This document shows positions 46,674 to 54,390 of a stretch of DNA of 64,000 nt, piece after piece. How positions within the stretch are numbered: the stretch's first letter is position 1; the number at the start of each line of letters is the position of its first letter. The stretch is from Phycisphaerae bacterium (lineage in GTDB: Bacteria; Planctomycetota; Phycisphaerae; UBA1845; Fen-1342). The position numbers and the translations under genes were made by a program. The stretch spans positions 530,438-594,437 of the forward strand of contig JAUIEC010000001.1 of assembly GCA_030428945.1 (NCBI GenBank), given 5' to 3'. The notes beneath the pieces are model-generated. The model saw nothing but the letters and a program-made list of their open reading frames with translations, searched no databases and was not told where the DNA came from.

Positions 46674-47371
46674 GCTGTGTCCCGGGTCGGCGGAGGTTCG
46701 TCAGGGCGCAGCGCGGCGGCGATGCGGTCGAGTTGCGTTTCGATCGTCGCGTCGATCGTTCCGTCCGGTCCCAGCAGGCGGCAGTCGCCGGGCTGCAGGT
46801 CCTCGGCCGCACGCATCGCCGGCGCCTGTTTGCTGGCCAGCCAGTCGGGGGCGGCCTGCTGAAGTCGTTCGAGGTCCTCGGCGTGGAATTCGAGCACGAG
46901 TTCGTGCCGCGGTCCGACCAGCTCCAGCAGGTCGCGGGCGGCGGCCGCGGCCGTCTCGCTGGCATGCATCCGGCTGCGGCAGACACGCGCGGCGACGGCC
47001 AGCGTCAGGTCGAGCAGGCCGCGTTCGCTCTCCGCGAGCAGGCGGTGCTGCCGGCCGCGGAACGTCTCGGTCAGGCCGGCGAGCGCCTTGCAGAGGGATT
47101 CGATCCGGGCCCGGGTCTCGATGTTGGCGGCCTCGGTGACGGAAGCGAGCGCCTCGGCGTGCCCGGCGTCGTAGCCGGCCTGGCGGCCCTCGGCCTCCGC
47201 GGCGGCGCGGGCCTGCGCGATCTCGGCCTGGGCGGTGGCCCGGGCCTCCGCTCGAATCCGCTCGGCCTCGTCCCGCGCCTGCGCAAGCAACCGCCGCGAC
47301 TCGGCCTCGAGATCCGAGAACGAGAAACGCGCCGACGGATCCATGTTTTCACGGCGAATGATGCCGGGCAC
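46670..47371 (-). CDS. fliH: Flagellar export ATPase regulator FliH
   Basis: 233 residues from a GTG with AGGAG six bases upstream (MPGIIRRENMDPS). The middle is a long Ala/Glu/Arg coiled coil with AEAEGRQAGYDAGHAEAL carrying the GxxxG-type repeats of FliH. The C-terminal HrpE/YscL-like domain follows (about 120-225). It binds FliI and tethers it to the C ring. The stop overlaps the fliI start (four bases). Confidence 0.9.
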   Translation of the reverse strand: MPGIIRRENMDPSARFSFSDLEAESRRLLAQARDEAERIRAEARATAQAEIAQARAAAEAEGRQAGYDAGHAEALASVTEAANIETRARIESLCKALAGLTETFRGRQHRLLAESERGLLDLTLAVAARVCRSRMHASETAAAAARDLLELVGPRHELVLEFHAEDLERLQQAAPDWLASKQAPAMRAAEDLQPGDCRLLGPDGTIDATIETQLDRIAAALRPDEPPPTRDTA

Positions 47372-47388
47372 GGAACTCTCCTAGGGAG

Positions 47389-47484
47389 CGAGGGAACCAG
47401 GGAGCGAGGGAGCAAGAGCAGACGACCCGGAAGCGCGACTGCTCCTTCCTTGCTCCCTTGCTCCCTCGCTCCCTCGTTCCCTTC
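47389..47484. repeat. Inverted GGGAGCGA repeat block between fliH and fliG
   Basis: Tandem GGGAGCGA units (about 47389-47416) face their reverse complement CTCCCTCG (47452-47480). GGGAGCGAGGGAGCAAG at 47400-47416 pairs perfectly with 47457-47473 around a 40-base loop. This is the whole 113-base gap between the two genes. A stable stem here could affect read-through, though no T-run follows it. Confidence 0.7.
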
Positions 47485-48519
47485 TCAAACAATCAAATCC
47501 TTGTCCGCCGCGCCGCCCGAGATGATGATCTCTCCGGCGTCTTCGAGTCGGCGGACGATGTCGACGATCTTCTGCTGCGCGGCTTCCACGTCGCTGACGC
47601 GGACCGGGCCCATGAATTCCATCTCTTCCTTGATCAGGTTGGCGGCCCGTTCGGACATGTTGCCGAAGATCTTCTCCTTGAGCTCGTCGGTCGCCGTGCG
47701 CAGCGAGAGCGAGAGTTCTTCGTTCTCGACCTCCTTCAGGACCGCCTGGATGCCGCGGTCGTCCACCCGCAGAATGTCCTCGAAGACGAACATCAGGCGA
47801 CGGATCTCTTCGACCAGCTCCGGACTGTCCTCGGTCAGACGCTCCATGATCGCCCGCTCGGTCGCCCGGCCGGCGAGGTTGAGAATCTCCGCCACCGAGC
47901 GGACGCCGCCGGTCCGTTCGAAGCGCTCGTCCATCAGGCCGGCCAGTCGCTGTTCGAGCCCGCGCTCGACCTCCTTGATCACGTCCGGGCTGGTCTGGTC
48001 CATTTCGGCGATCCGCTGGACCACCTCGATCTGGGCGTCGCCTTCGAGCCCGTTCAGGATCTCGCTGGCGATCGACGACGGCAGGTGCGAGATGACCAGC
48101 GCGATCGTCTGCGGGTGTTCGCCCTGCAGGAAGGTGATCAGGTTCTCGGTCTCGGTCTTCTGCAGGAAGCTGAAGGGCTCCTTGAAGACCTGGTGTTCGA
48201 GGCTCTGGATGATCTTGTCGGCCTGGTCGCCGAGCGTCTTGCGCAGCAGGGCCCGCGCGATCGTCAGCCCGCCGGTGTCGACGTACTCGCGGGCCAGCAC
48301 CAGGCTGTAGAACTCGCGAATGACCTTCGCCCGCATCTCGCTGCTGACCTCGTCGATGTTCGCGATCTCGCGGGCCACGTCCTCGACGCTGTCCGGGGCC
48401 ATCAGTCGCATCAGCCGCGAGGCCACCTCCTGGTCGAGCGCCATCAGCAGGATCGCGGCCTTCCGCGGACCGCCCAGCGGACCGGGCGCCGGCGTGGTTT
48501 CTTCAATCGGCATCGGCAT
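47485..48519 (-). CDS. fliG: Flagellar motor switch protein FliG
   Basis: 344 residues. N-terminal: GPRKAAILLMALDQEVASRLMR. Middle: LPSSIASEILNGLEGDAQIEVVQRIAEM with EVERGLEQRLAGL. C-terminal: torque helix region TDELKEKIFGNMSERAANLIKEEMEFMGPVRVSDVEAAQQ, the charged torque helix being intact. FliG couples the MS ring to the stator. fliF lies 12 bases upstream. Confidence 0.96.
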   Translation of the reverse strand: MPMPIEETTPAPGPLGGPRKAAILLMALDQEVASRLMRLMAPDSVEDVAREIANIDEVSSEMRAKVIREFYSLVLAREYVDTGGLTIARALLRKTLGDQADKIIQSLEHQVFKEPFSFLQKTETENLITFLQGEHPQTIALVISHLPSSIASEILNGLEGDAQIEVVQRIAEMDQTSPDVIKEVERGLEQRLAGLMDERFERTGGVRSVAEILNLAGRATERAIMERLTEDSPELVEEIRRLMFVFEDILRVDDRGIQAVLKEVENEELSLSLRTATDELKEKIFGNMSERAANLIKEEMEFMGPVRVSDVEAAQQKIVDIVRRLEDAGEIIISGGAADKDLIV

Positions 48520-48531
48520 GGCGGCCCTCCG

Positions 48532-50220
48532 TCAGTTGTTGATCCACTTCTCGAGCAGGGCGGCGATGATCTCCTCGTCGTCCTCGACCCGGTCCGAGAC
48601 CTGCTTCAGCATCCGCGATACCTGGGCCAGCTCGTCCGTGATCTCCTGCGCCTCCAGCAGATCGTCGGCCGGGTTGCCGTACGGAATCGCCGTCAGGTGC
48701 ACGCCCTCGGGACCGACCGCGTCCGGCGACGGACGCTCCGCCTCGCTCAGGTCCTTCTCGGCGTTGCGGGCGGCCTCGATCGCCTCGGCCGGCAGCCCGA
48801 TCTCCATCCCGAACGCCTCGGCCGTGTTGCCGCTGGCCTTGGCCATCCGCATCATGAAGAACAGCGAAAGCATCGCCAGCATGCCGAGCGCCCCGGCCGG
48901 CGCGAAACGCGTCGCCAGGTCCATGCTGGTGTCGACGGCCGAAGCGGTCGCCGTCTCGGGCGGCAGCTTCGAATAGTGCCACGCCAGCGCGATCTGGTCC
49001 GTGTTCGGCGGATAGACCAGCTTGGCGACCTGGGCGCTGATCCGCAGTTCCTGGCGCTCGAAGATCCGTTCGAGCTCGGCCTCGCTGGGCGGCTCGGTCG
49101 CGTCCGGGTTCGTCCGCCGATGGATGTCGACCAGGAACTCGTGCGAGATGCTGATCGCCGCGTGCACCTGCGTGACCCCGCCGGCCGGCGTCGACTGGCT
49201 GGTCTTCGCCACGCTCGGCGCGTAGGTCTTGCTGGTCTCGATGCGACTGGCCTGGTCGCTCCGCGTGCTGCCCTGGCCGACCGCCACGCCGGCGTTCGGC
49301 TGCACGCCCGGCTGGCCGGACGGACGCGACTGATTGGATTCTTCCTCGTAGGAACGCTCGCTGGTCTTGGCGCCCTCGGCCACGTCGGCCGAGTTGGTCG
49401 AGCGGGCCGTGCGGTCGAGCACCACCTGGACGCTGACCTTGACGTCGGGAATGTAGTCGAGCTGGCCGAGGATCTTGCGGGTGACTTCCTTCTCGGCCAG
49501 GCGCTGCTGGCGGGCCAGGTCGCTCATGTCGCCGGCGTCGTCATCCGACCAGTGCACGACCGTGTCGCCGCTGCCGTTGGTGACCTTGACGTTGGCCATC
49601 GTCAGCCCCGAGACGGCCCCCGAGACGAGCTTCGCCGCGTTGATCGCCAGGGCCCGGGGCACGGCGGCCCCGCCGACCATCCGCAGGTTGACGCTCGCCG
49701 TCCGTGTCGGCTGGTTCCGCGAGAAGCCGCGCGGGGCGGCATTCAGGTTCAGGAAGACGCTGGCCTGCTCGACCCCCGAAAAGCCGCGGAGAACCTCCGA
49801 CAACTGCGTCTGCAGCGCCAGGGTCCAGCGCCGCGTGTTCTCCGCCTGCGGCAGCCAGGGGTTGGCCTGCTCGATCAGCTTGCGGAAGCTGATGCTGGTG
49901 TCCTCGGGCATCTTCCCGGACTGCTGCAGCAGCGCCAGGATGCGGGCCTTGTCGGCCGAGGCCGGCACGTAGACCTGCGTGCCGTCGGACTTGTGCGTCT
50001 GGTTCTGCAGATCCAGGGCGGTCGTAATCTGCGTGATCTCTTCGCTGCTCAGGGCCTGCGGCAGCAGCGGCACGTACTCGGGCGCCGCCGCCCACTGCAC
50101 CATCCAGGCCAGGCTGCCGGCCACCAGCGTCACCCCCAGCAGAATCGCGACGCGCTGCGACAGCGTCATCTGCGCAAGGTGCTCCGTGGCCCGATCAAGC
50201 GTCTCCTGCATTCCAGCCAT
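48532..50220 (-). CDS. fliF: Flagellar MS-ring protein FliF
   Basis: 562 residues. Two membrane helices (about 24-45 and 430-450) bracket the ring-building domains. Motifs: AAPEYVPLLPQALSSEEI, then RWTLALQTQLSEVLRGFSGVEQASVFLNL and VSGAVSGLTMANVKVTNGSG. The C-terminal tail, ending EIIAALLEKWINN, is the FliG-binding part. FliF assembles first and is the platform for export gate and C ring. An 89-base gap holding short GGTTCCC words separates it from fliE. Confidence 0.96.
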   Translation of the reverse strand: MAGMQETLDRATEHLAQMTLSQRVAILLGVTLVAGSLAWMVQWAAAPEYVPLLPQALSSEEITQITTALDLQNQTHKSDGTQVYVPASADKARILALLQQSGKMPEDTSISFRKLIEQANPWLPQAENTRRWTLALQTQLSEVLRGFSGVEQASVFLNLNAAPRGFSRNQPTRTASVNLRMVGGAAVPRALAINAAKLVSGAVSGLTMANVKVTNGSGDTVVHWSDDDAGDMSDLARQQRLAEKEVTRKILGQLDYIPDVKVSVQVVLDRTARSTNSADVAEGAKTSERSYEEESNQSRPSGQPGVQPNAGVAVGQGSTRSDQASRIETSKTYAPSVAKTSQSTPAGGVTQVHAAISISHEFLVDIHRRTNPDATEPPSEAELERIFERQELRISAQVAKLVYPPNTDQIALAWHYSKLPPETATASAVDTSMDLATRFAPAGALGMLAMLSLFFMMRMAKASGNTAEAFGMEIGLPAEAIEAARNAEKDLSEAERPSPDAVGPEGVHLTAIPYGNPADDLLEAQEITDELAQVSRMLKQVSDRVEDDEEIIAALLEKWINN

Positions 50221-50309
50221 CCATGGCCCCTTTGCCTCAGCCCGCTCCGGAACAGATCAGCAGGAGAACCGGAAGTCGCTCCCCCTCGCCTGTTCCCGGT
50301 TCCCTTCCC

Positions 50310-50624
50310 CTAGACCCGCATGTTGCGGACTTCCTCGTACGCGTCGACGAGCTTGTTCCGCATCTCCATCAGCAGGCTGAACGCGACCTGCGCCTTGCGG
50401 GCGGCCACGAAGACCTCGCTCATGTTCTCGGTCTCACCGGCCACCAGCCGCTGGACCTGTTCGTCGGCGTCCTTCTGAATCTCGCTGACCTGCGTCAGTT
50501 GCCCCTTCAGCAGGCCGACGAAGTCCGCCTGCGAAGCGCCGTCCGCCGGTGCGGCGGCCGGTCCGCCCGGCAGGGCCGGCGGCAGGGGAGGGATGTTCAT
50601 CTTGCTGGCGATCGGATCGGTCAT
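50310..50624 (-). CDS. fliE: Flagellar hook-basal body protein FliE
   Basis: 104 residues. The C-terminal helices AGETENMSEVFVAARKAQVAF and LLMEMRNKLVDAYEEVRNMRV are the family signature. FliE links the MS ring and export gate to the proximal rod. It follows flgB and flgC in the common flgBC-fliE order, 26 bases after flgC. Confidence 0.94.
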   Translation of the reverse strand: MTDPIASKMNIPPLPPALPGGPAAAPADGASQADFVGLLKGQLTQVSEIQKDADEQVQRLVAGETENMSEVFVAARKAQVAFSLLMEMRNKLVDAYEEVRNMRV

Positions 50625-50650
50625 CGGCGAAGCCTCTCAGCGCTGCTGGA

Positions 50651-51061
50651 TCAGGCGAACAGTTCGATCGAATGGTTCAGCATCGTGCGGGTCACGCCCA
50701 GCACGGCCACGTTCGCTTCGTAGGCCCGGCTGGCCTCGAGCGCGTCGACGTATTCGATGGTCAGGTTGACGTTCGGCATCCGGACGTAGCCCTGCTCCGG
50801 TCCCTGCCGGATGGCGTCCTTGTGCCCGGGGGCGTAGACCAGTCGGAACGGGGCCGGGTCGGTCGCCACCTCGTCGACATGCACCCCGGCGTGCCCGCTG
50901 CCGTCGCCCTCGCGAAAGCTGACCACCCGCCGGCGGTAGGGCTCGCCGTCCTGCTCGGCCGTGCTGGTCGTGAAGGCGTTGGCGATGTTGCCGGCGATCA
51001 CGTCCATGCGAATGCGCTGGGCGACCAGGGCCGACGACGACGTTTCCAGGCTGCGAATCAT
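50651..51061 (-). CDS. flgC: Flagellar proximal rod protein FlgC
   Basis: 136 residues. N-terminal rod motif LVAQRIRMDVIAGNIANAFTT and C-terminal PNVNLTIEYVDALEASRAYEANVAVL are typical. The ATG overlaps the flgB stop (ATGA). It assembles in the proximal rod with FlgB and FlgF. Confidence 0.95.
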   Translation of the reverse strand: MIRSLETSSSALVAQRIRMDVIAGNIANAFTTSTAEQDGEPYRRRVVSFREGDGSGHAGVHVDEVATDPAPFRLVYAPGHKDAIRQGPEQGYVRMPNVNLTIEYVDALEASRAYEANVAVLGVTRTMLNHSIELFA

Positions 51062-51504
51062 TGCAGGCGACCTCGGATGGCGTTCAACAGACTGTCAAAG
51101 CGTCCCTTCAACAGGTTCAGAGTCAGCCGGTGATGCATCGCGTTGCTCTGCATGTCGCTGACCAGCGACTCGACGCGGGCATTCGTGCCGTCGTGAAACA
51201 GCGTGTTCGGCGGCGGCTCCTCGCTCGGCGTCACCTCGAGCCGACCGTCCCGGTTGGTCGCGAATTGCGCGTCGTCGCGCAATTCCAGCCGGTCGCTGTC
51301 ATGCTCCCGCGCCACCCGCAACGCCGTCCGCAGGGCCGTCTGGAAACGGTCCGCGTCCAGCCGGCGCCCGCGGTAGTCCGGCGTGTCGATGTTCGCGATG
51401 TTGTCGGCCAGCAGGCCGTGCCGCTCGGCCGCGAAACGGGCCGACAGGCGCAGCGCGTGCGTGGTCTTCGAGGCGAACAGGTTCTCGAGCCAGGGTGTCG
51501 ACAT
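51058..51504 (-). CDS. flgB: Flagellar proximal rod protein FlgB
   Basis: 148 residues. Motifs: ALRLSARFAAERHGLLADNIANIDTPDYRGRRLD and, near the end, SDMQSNAMHHRLTLNLL. The site GGAG is about ten bases before the ATG. It is the first gene after the sigma-54 promoter at 51535-51550, so the rod/MS-ring/export genes are probably a FleR-activated transcript. Confidence 0.95.
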   Translation of the reverse strand: MSTPWLENLFASKTTHALRLSARFAAERHGLLADNIANIDTPDYRGRRLDADRFQTALRTALRVAREHDSDRLELRDDAQFATNRDGRLEVTPSEEPPPNTLFHDGTNARVESLVSDMQSNAMHHRLTLNLLKGRFDSLLNAIRGRLQ

Positions 51505-51534
51505 CGCAATCGATCTCCGCGTCGCGGGTCTGCC

Positions 51535-51550
51535 TGCAAGCGCCGTGCCG
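51535..51550 (-). promoter_or_regulatory. Sigma-54 promoter upstream of flgB
   Basis: Read on the minus strand: CGGCACG-GCGC-TTGCA, against the consensus TGGCACG-N4-TTGCA: 11 of 12 conserved bases match and GG and GC are separated by exactly ten. It sits directly between the fleR stop (51551) and flgB; the implied start near 51524 leaves a 20-base leader containing the ribosome-binding site. The neighbouring fleR encodes a sigma-54 activator. Confidence 0.8.
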
Positions 51551-53008
51551 TCAGCTCAGCACCGGAACCGCGGGCTGCGGCGTCGCCGGCTGGCTGCCGG
51601 CGCCGACCGCCTGGTTGCCGCCGCGGGCGCTGATTTCCTCGAAGGTGCCTTCCTCACGCCACTTCTTGATCTTCAGGCCCAGCGTGCGGAGCCCGATCCC
51701 GAGCGCCGTCGCCGTCCGCTCGCGGTGACCGTTGAAGCGGCGAAGCGTCTTCATGATCAGGTCCCGCTCGGCGTCCGCCAGCAGTTGCCCGTCACGGTAG
51801 CTCGCCGCCGTCGGCTGCGGCGCGCTGGCCACCTGGATCGGACCGGCCAGCAGCGGGCGGATCGTGTCCGGACCGACCGTGTTGCCGGCCTCGAGCACGC
51901 AGACCCGCTCGCACAGGTTCTGCAACTCGCGGACGTTGCCCGGCCAGCCGTACTCGCACAGCAACTGGATCGCATCGCCGTTGAACTCCGGCCGCGGGCG
52001 GCCTTCGCGGCTGGCGGTCTGCTGGACGAAGTGGTCCAGCAGCAGCGGAACGTCCTCGCTCCGCTGACGCAGCGGCGGCACTTCGATCGGCAGCACGCTC
52101 AGCCGGTAGTAGAGGTCTTCGCGGAAGCGGGCCTTGGCCGACCACTCGCGCAGGTTGCGGTTGGTCGTCGCGATCACGCGGACGTCGATCCGCCGGGTGA
52201 TCGAACTGCCGACGCGCTCGTACTCGCGCTCCTGCAGGACCCGCAGCAGCTTGGCCTGCAGGGCCGTATCGATCTCGGAAACTTCGTCGAGCAGCAGCGT
52301 GCCGCCGTCGGCCAGTTCGAAACGGCCCTTGCGAAGCCGGTCGGCCCCGGTGAAGGCGCCCTTCTCGTGCCCGAACAGTTCGCTCTCCAGCAGGGTCGGA
52401 CTGAGCGCGGCGCAGTTGCAGGCCAGCATCGAGGCGGCGTTCCGCGGCGAGGCGGCGTGGATCGCGCGGGCGATCAGTTCCTTGCCGGTGCCGCTCTCGC
52501 CCGTGATCAGGACCGTCGCGCTGCTCTGGGCGACACGCTGGATCTTGTCGAGGACCGGCTTCATCGCCGGGGCGTTGCCGATCAGCACGCGGTGCAGGTC
52601 CAGGTCCTCGATCGTCCGCTTCATCACCTCGTTCTCGCGGACCATGCGGCTCTCGCGAATCGCCCGCTCGATCAGGATCCCGATCTGGTCCGCCTCGAAC
52701 GGCTTCTGAATGTAGTCGAAGGCCCCCAGCTTCATCGCTTCGACCGCCGTCTGGATCGAAGCGTGCGCGGTCATCAGCAGCACCGGGATGTCCAGCCCCA
52801 GCCGACGCATCTCGCGCAGCAGTTCGACGCCGTCCATCCCCGGCATCCGCAGGTCCGTCAGGATGATGTCGAACGGCCGCTGCCGGATCTGCAGCAACGC
52901 CTCCTGGGCGTCCGCGAAGGCAACCACCTGGTGTTCCTGGGCGGTCAGCGTCTGGGTCAGCGAGTCACGAAGCAGGACCTGGTCGTCAATCACACAAACT
53001 GAGGCCAT
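51551..53008 (-). CDS. fleR: Sigma-54-dependent response regulator (FleR/FlgR type)
   Basis: 485 residues. Receiver 1-115 with acidic pair D8/D9, phospho-acceptor D52 in TDLRMPGMDG, and K102. AAA+ domain about 145-380: Walker A GESGTGKE, the sigma-54 contact loop GHEKGAFTGA, Walker B GGTLLLDEV. Fis-type helix-turn-helix at the C terminus (MKTLRRFNGHRERTATALGIG). All catalytic residues are intact. The partner kinase lies 19 bases upstream, and its probable target promoter lies directly downstream. Confidence 0.94.
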   Translation of the reverse strand: MASVCVIDDQVLLRDSLTQTLTAQEHQVVAFADAQEALLQIRQRPFDIILTDLRMPGMDGVELLREMRRLGLDIPVLLMTAHASIQTAVEAMKLGAFDYIQKPFEADQIGILIERAIRESRMVRENEVMKRTIEDLDLHRVLIGNAPAMKPVLDKIQRVAQSSATVLITGESGTGKELIARAIHAASPRNAASMLACNCAALSPTLLESELFGHEKGAFTGADRLRKGRFELADGGTLLLDEVSEIDTALQAKLLRVLQEREYERVGSSITRRIDVRVIATTNRNLREWSAKARFREDLYYRLSVLPIEVPPLRQRSEDVPLLLDHFVQQTASREGRPRPEFNGDAIQLLCEYGWPGNVRELQNLCERVCVLEAGNTVGPDTIRPLLAGPIQVASAPQPTAASYRDGQLLADAERDLIMKTLRRFNGHRERTATALGIGLRTLGLKIKKWREEGTFEEISARGGNQAVGAGSQPATPQPAVPVLS

Positions 53009-53027
53009 GGCGGCAGTCTCCCTCTGG

Positions 53028-53912
53028 TTAAGCTGCGTTGGTCTGGTCCGCGGACGGCCGCGGCGCGGTTTCTTCCCGGGCGGAACTGGTCGGCAGGACG
53101 ACTTCCAGCAGGGCCCCGCCGTCGCTTCGGTTGCTGGCCCGCAGGCAGCCGCCGTGCGCCTCGATCAGGCGATGCGCGATCGTCAGCCCGAGCCCCGTTC
53201 CGGTCTGCTTGGTCGTGTAGAACGGGTCGAAGATCCGCTCCAGCACGTCGGCCGCGAATCCGCAGCCCTCGTCGGCGATCGCGATTCGCGTGTCGCCGTC
53301 GCCCGTGCGGGCCACCTGCACCCGCACCGTCGTGCCCGGCGGCGATGCCTCCGCCGCGTTGTTGATCAGGTTGACCAGCACCCGCTGCAGCGCAGCCCGG
53401 TCACCCGCCACGCAGGCCTCCGGATCACGCTGCTCGACCCGCAGCCGCACCTCGTGGTGCCGCAGGTTCGTCAGGCACAGGTCGCGGGCACCCTGCAGCA
53501 GCTCGGCCACCGGACACGGCAGCCCGGCCACCGCCCGCGGGGCCAGCGCCAGCGTGTCCTGCACGACCCCGTCGATCGCGCTGATCCCGGCCTGGATCTT
53601 GTCGATCAGTTCCAAAGCCGGATGGTCGTCGCAGTTCTGCCGCAGCAACTGGCTGTAGAGCCGGATCGCCCCGAGCGGATTGCGAACCTCGTGGGCCACA
53701 CCCGCCGCGAGTTCGCCCAGGCTCGCCAGCCGCTGGCGACGCTGCAGTTCGCGATCCTTGTCCGCCAGTTCGTGCCGCAGACGATGCACTTCCGCCTGCA
53801 GCGTCTCGTGCGTGCTCTGCAGCGCCTCGGTCGCCTGGATCCACTCGCGGAGCATCGACCCGAGGGCCGGCAGGTCCGTCGTCTCGGTCGGCATGTGCAG
53901 CGGTTCAGCCAT
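53028..53912 (-). CDS. fleS: Sensor histidine kinase (FleS/FlgS type)
   Basis: 294 residues with no membrane helix and no PAS domain, so a soluble kinase. Coiled coil about 28-60, HisKA with ASLGELAAGVAHEVRNPLGAIR (phospho-acceptor H74), then HATPase with NLINNAAEASPPG, IADEGCGFAADVLERIFDPF and TGLGLTIAHRLIEAHGG. It presumably senses basal-body or export-gate assembly, as FlgS does in Campylobacter, and phosphorylates FleR. It overlaps the FlgN-like gene by eight bases. Confidence 0.9.
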   Translation of the reverse strand: MAEPLHMPTETTDLPALGSMLREWIQATEALQSTHETLQAEVHRLRHELADKDRELQRRQRLASLGELAAGVAHEVRNPLGAIRLYSQLLRQNCDDHPALELIDKIQAGISAIDGVVQDTLALAPRAVAGLPCPVAELLQGARDLCLTNLRHHEVRLRVEQRDPEACVAGDRAALQRVLVNLINNAAEASPPGTTVRVQVARTGDGDTRIAIADEGCGFAADVLERIFDPFYTTKQTGTGLGLTIAHRLIEAHGGCLRASNRSDGGALLEVVLPTSSAREETAPRPSADQTNAA

Positions 53913-54390
53913 GCTGGTCTCGCTTGGGGGTTGCGGCGGGCTGGGCCTGCCGGGCGTAGGCCGTGTTCGCGGCCCGTCCGTCGCTCAGCGCGCCGAGCGT
54001 CCGCGAAACCGCCTGCTTGCGGGCCGCCAGCAGGCGACCGTCCTCTTCGTCGTTCCGCAGGATGCCGGCCAGAAGTTCGTTGACCTGGCCGAGCAGTTCC
54101 GCGGCCTCGCTGCGGATGCCGTCCGGTAGCGCGTTGTAGATCGCGTTCCAGTCGCGGCGGAACGGCGCCAGTTGTTCGTTGATCCGGGCCAGACCCGTCA
54201 CCAGCCGCTGGCGGTCCTGCAGCACGCCCAGCAGCCGTTCCGGCTGGTCGCCGGAAATCAGCCCGCGCTGCCGCCCGCTCAACCGGCTGAGCTGGTCGTA
54301 CAGGTCACGCTGGGCTCGCAGCAGCGGCAGCAGTTCCGTCTCCGCCGACGGTCCGCCGGGCGTCAGGTTGGGTCCGGGCGCGGCCGTCAT
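53905..54390 (-). CDS. FlgN-like flagellar export chaperone
   Basis: 161 residues, helical throughout, from the ATG at 54390 that overlaps the stop of the upstream TPR gene (ATGA). The pattern ELLPLLRAQRDLYDQLSRLSGRQRGLI followed by LLGVLQDRQRLVTGLARINE resembles FlgN, the chaperone of hook-filament junction proteins FlgK and FlgL. Their genes are not in the window. The identity is by fold pattern and position. Confidence 0.6.
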   Translation of the reverse strand: MTAAPGPNLTPGGPSAETELLPLLRAQRDLYDQLSRLSGRQRGLISGDQPERLLGVLQDRQRLVTGLARINEQLAPFRRDWNAIYNALPDGIRSEAAELLGQVNELLAGILRNDEEDGRLLAARKQAVSRTLGALSDGRAANTAYARQAQPAATPKRDQHG

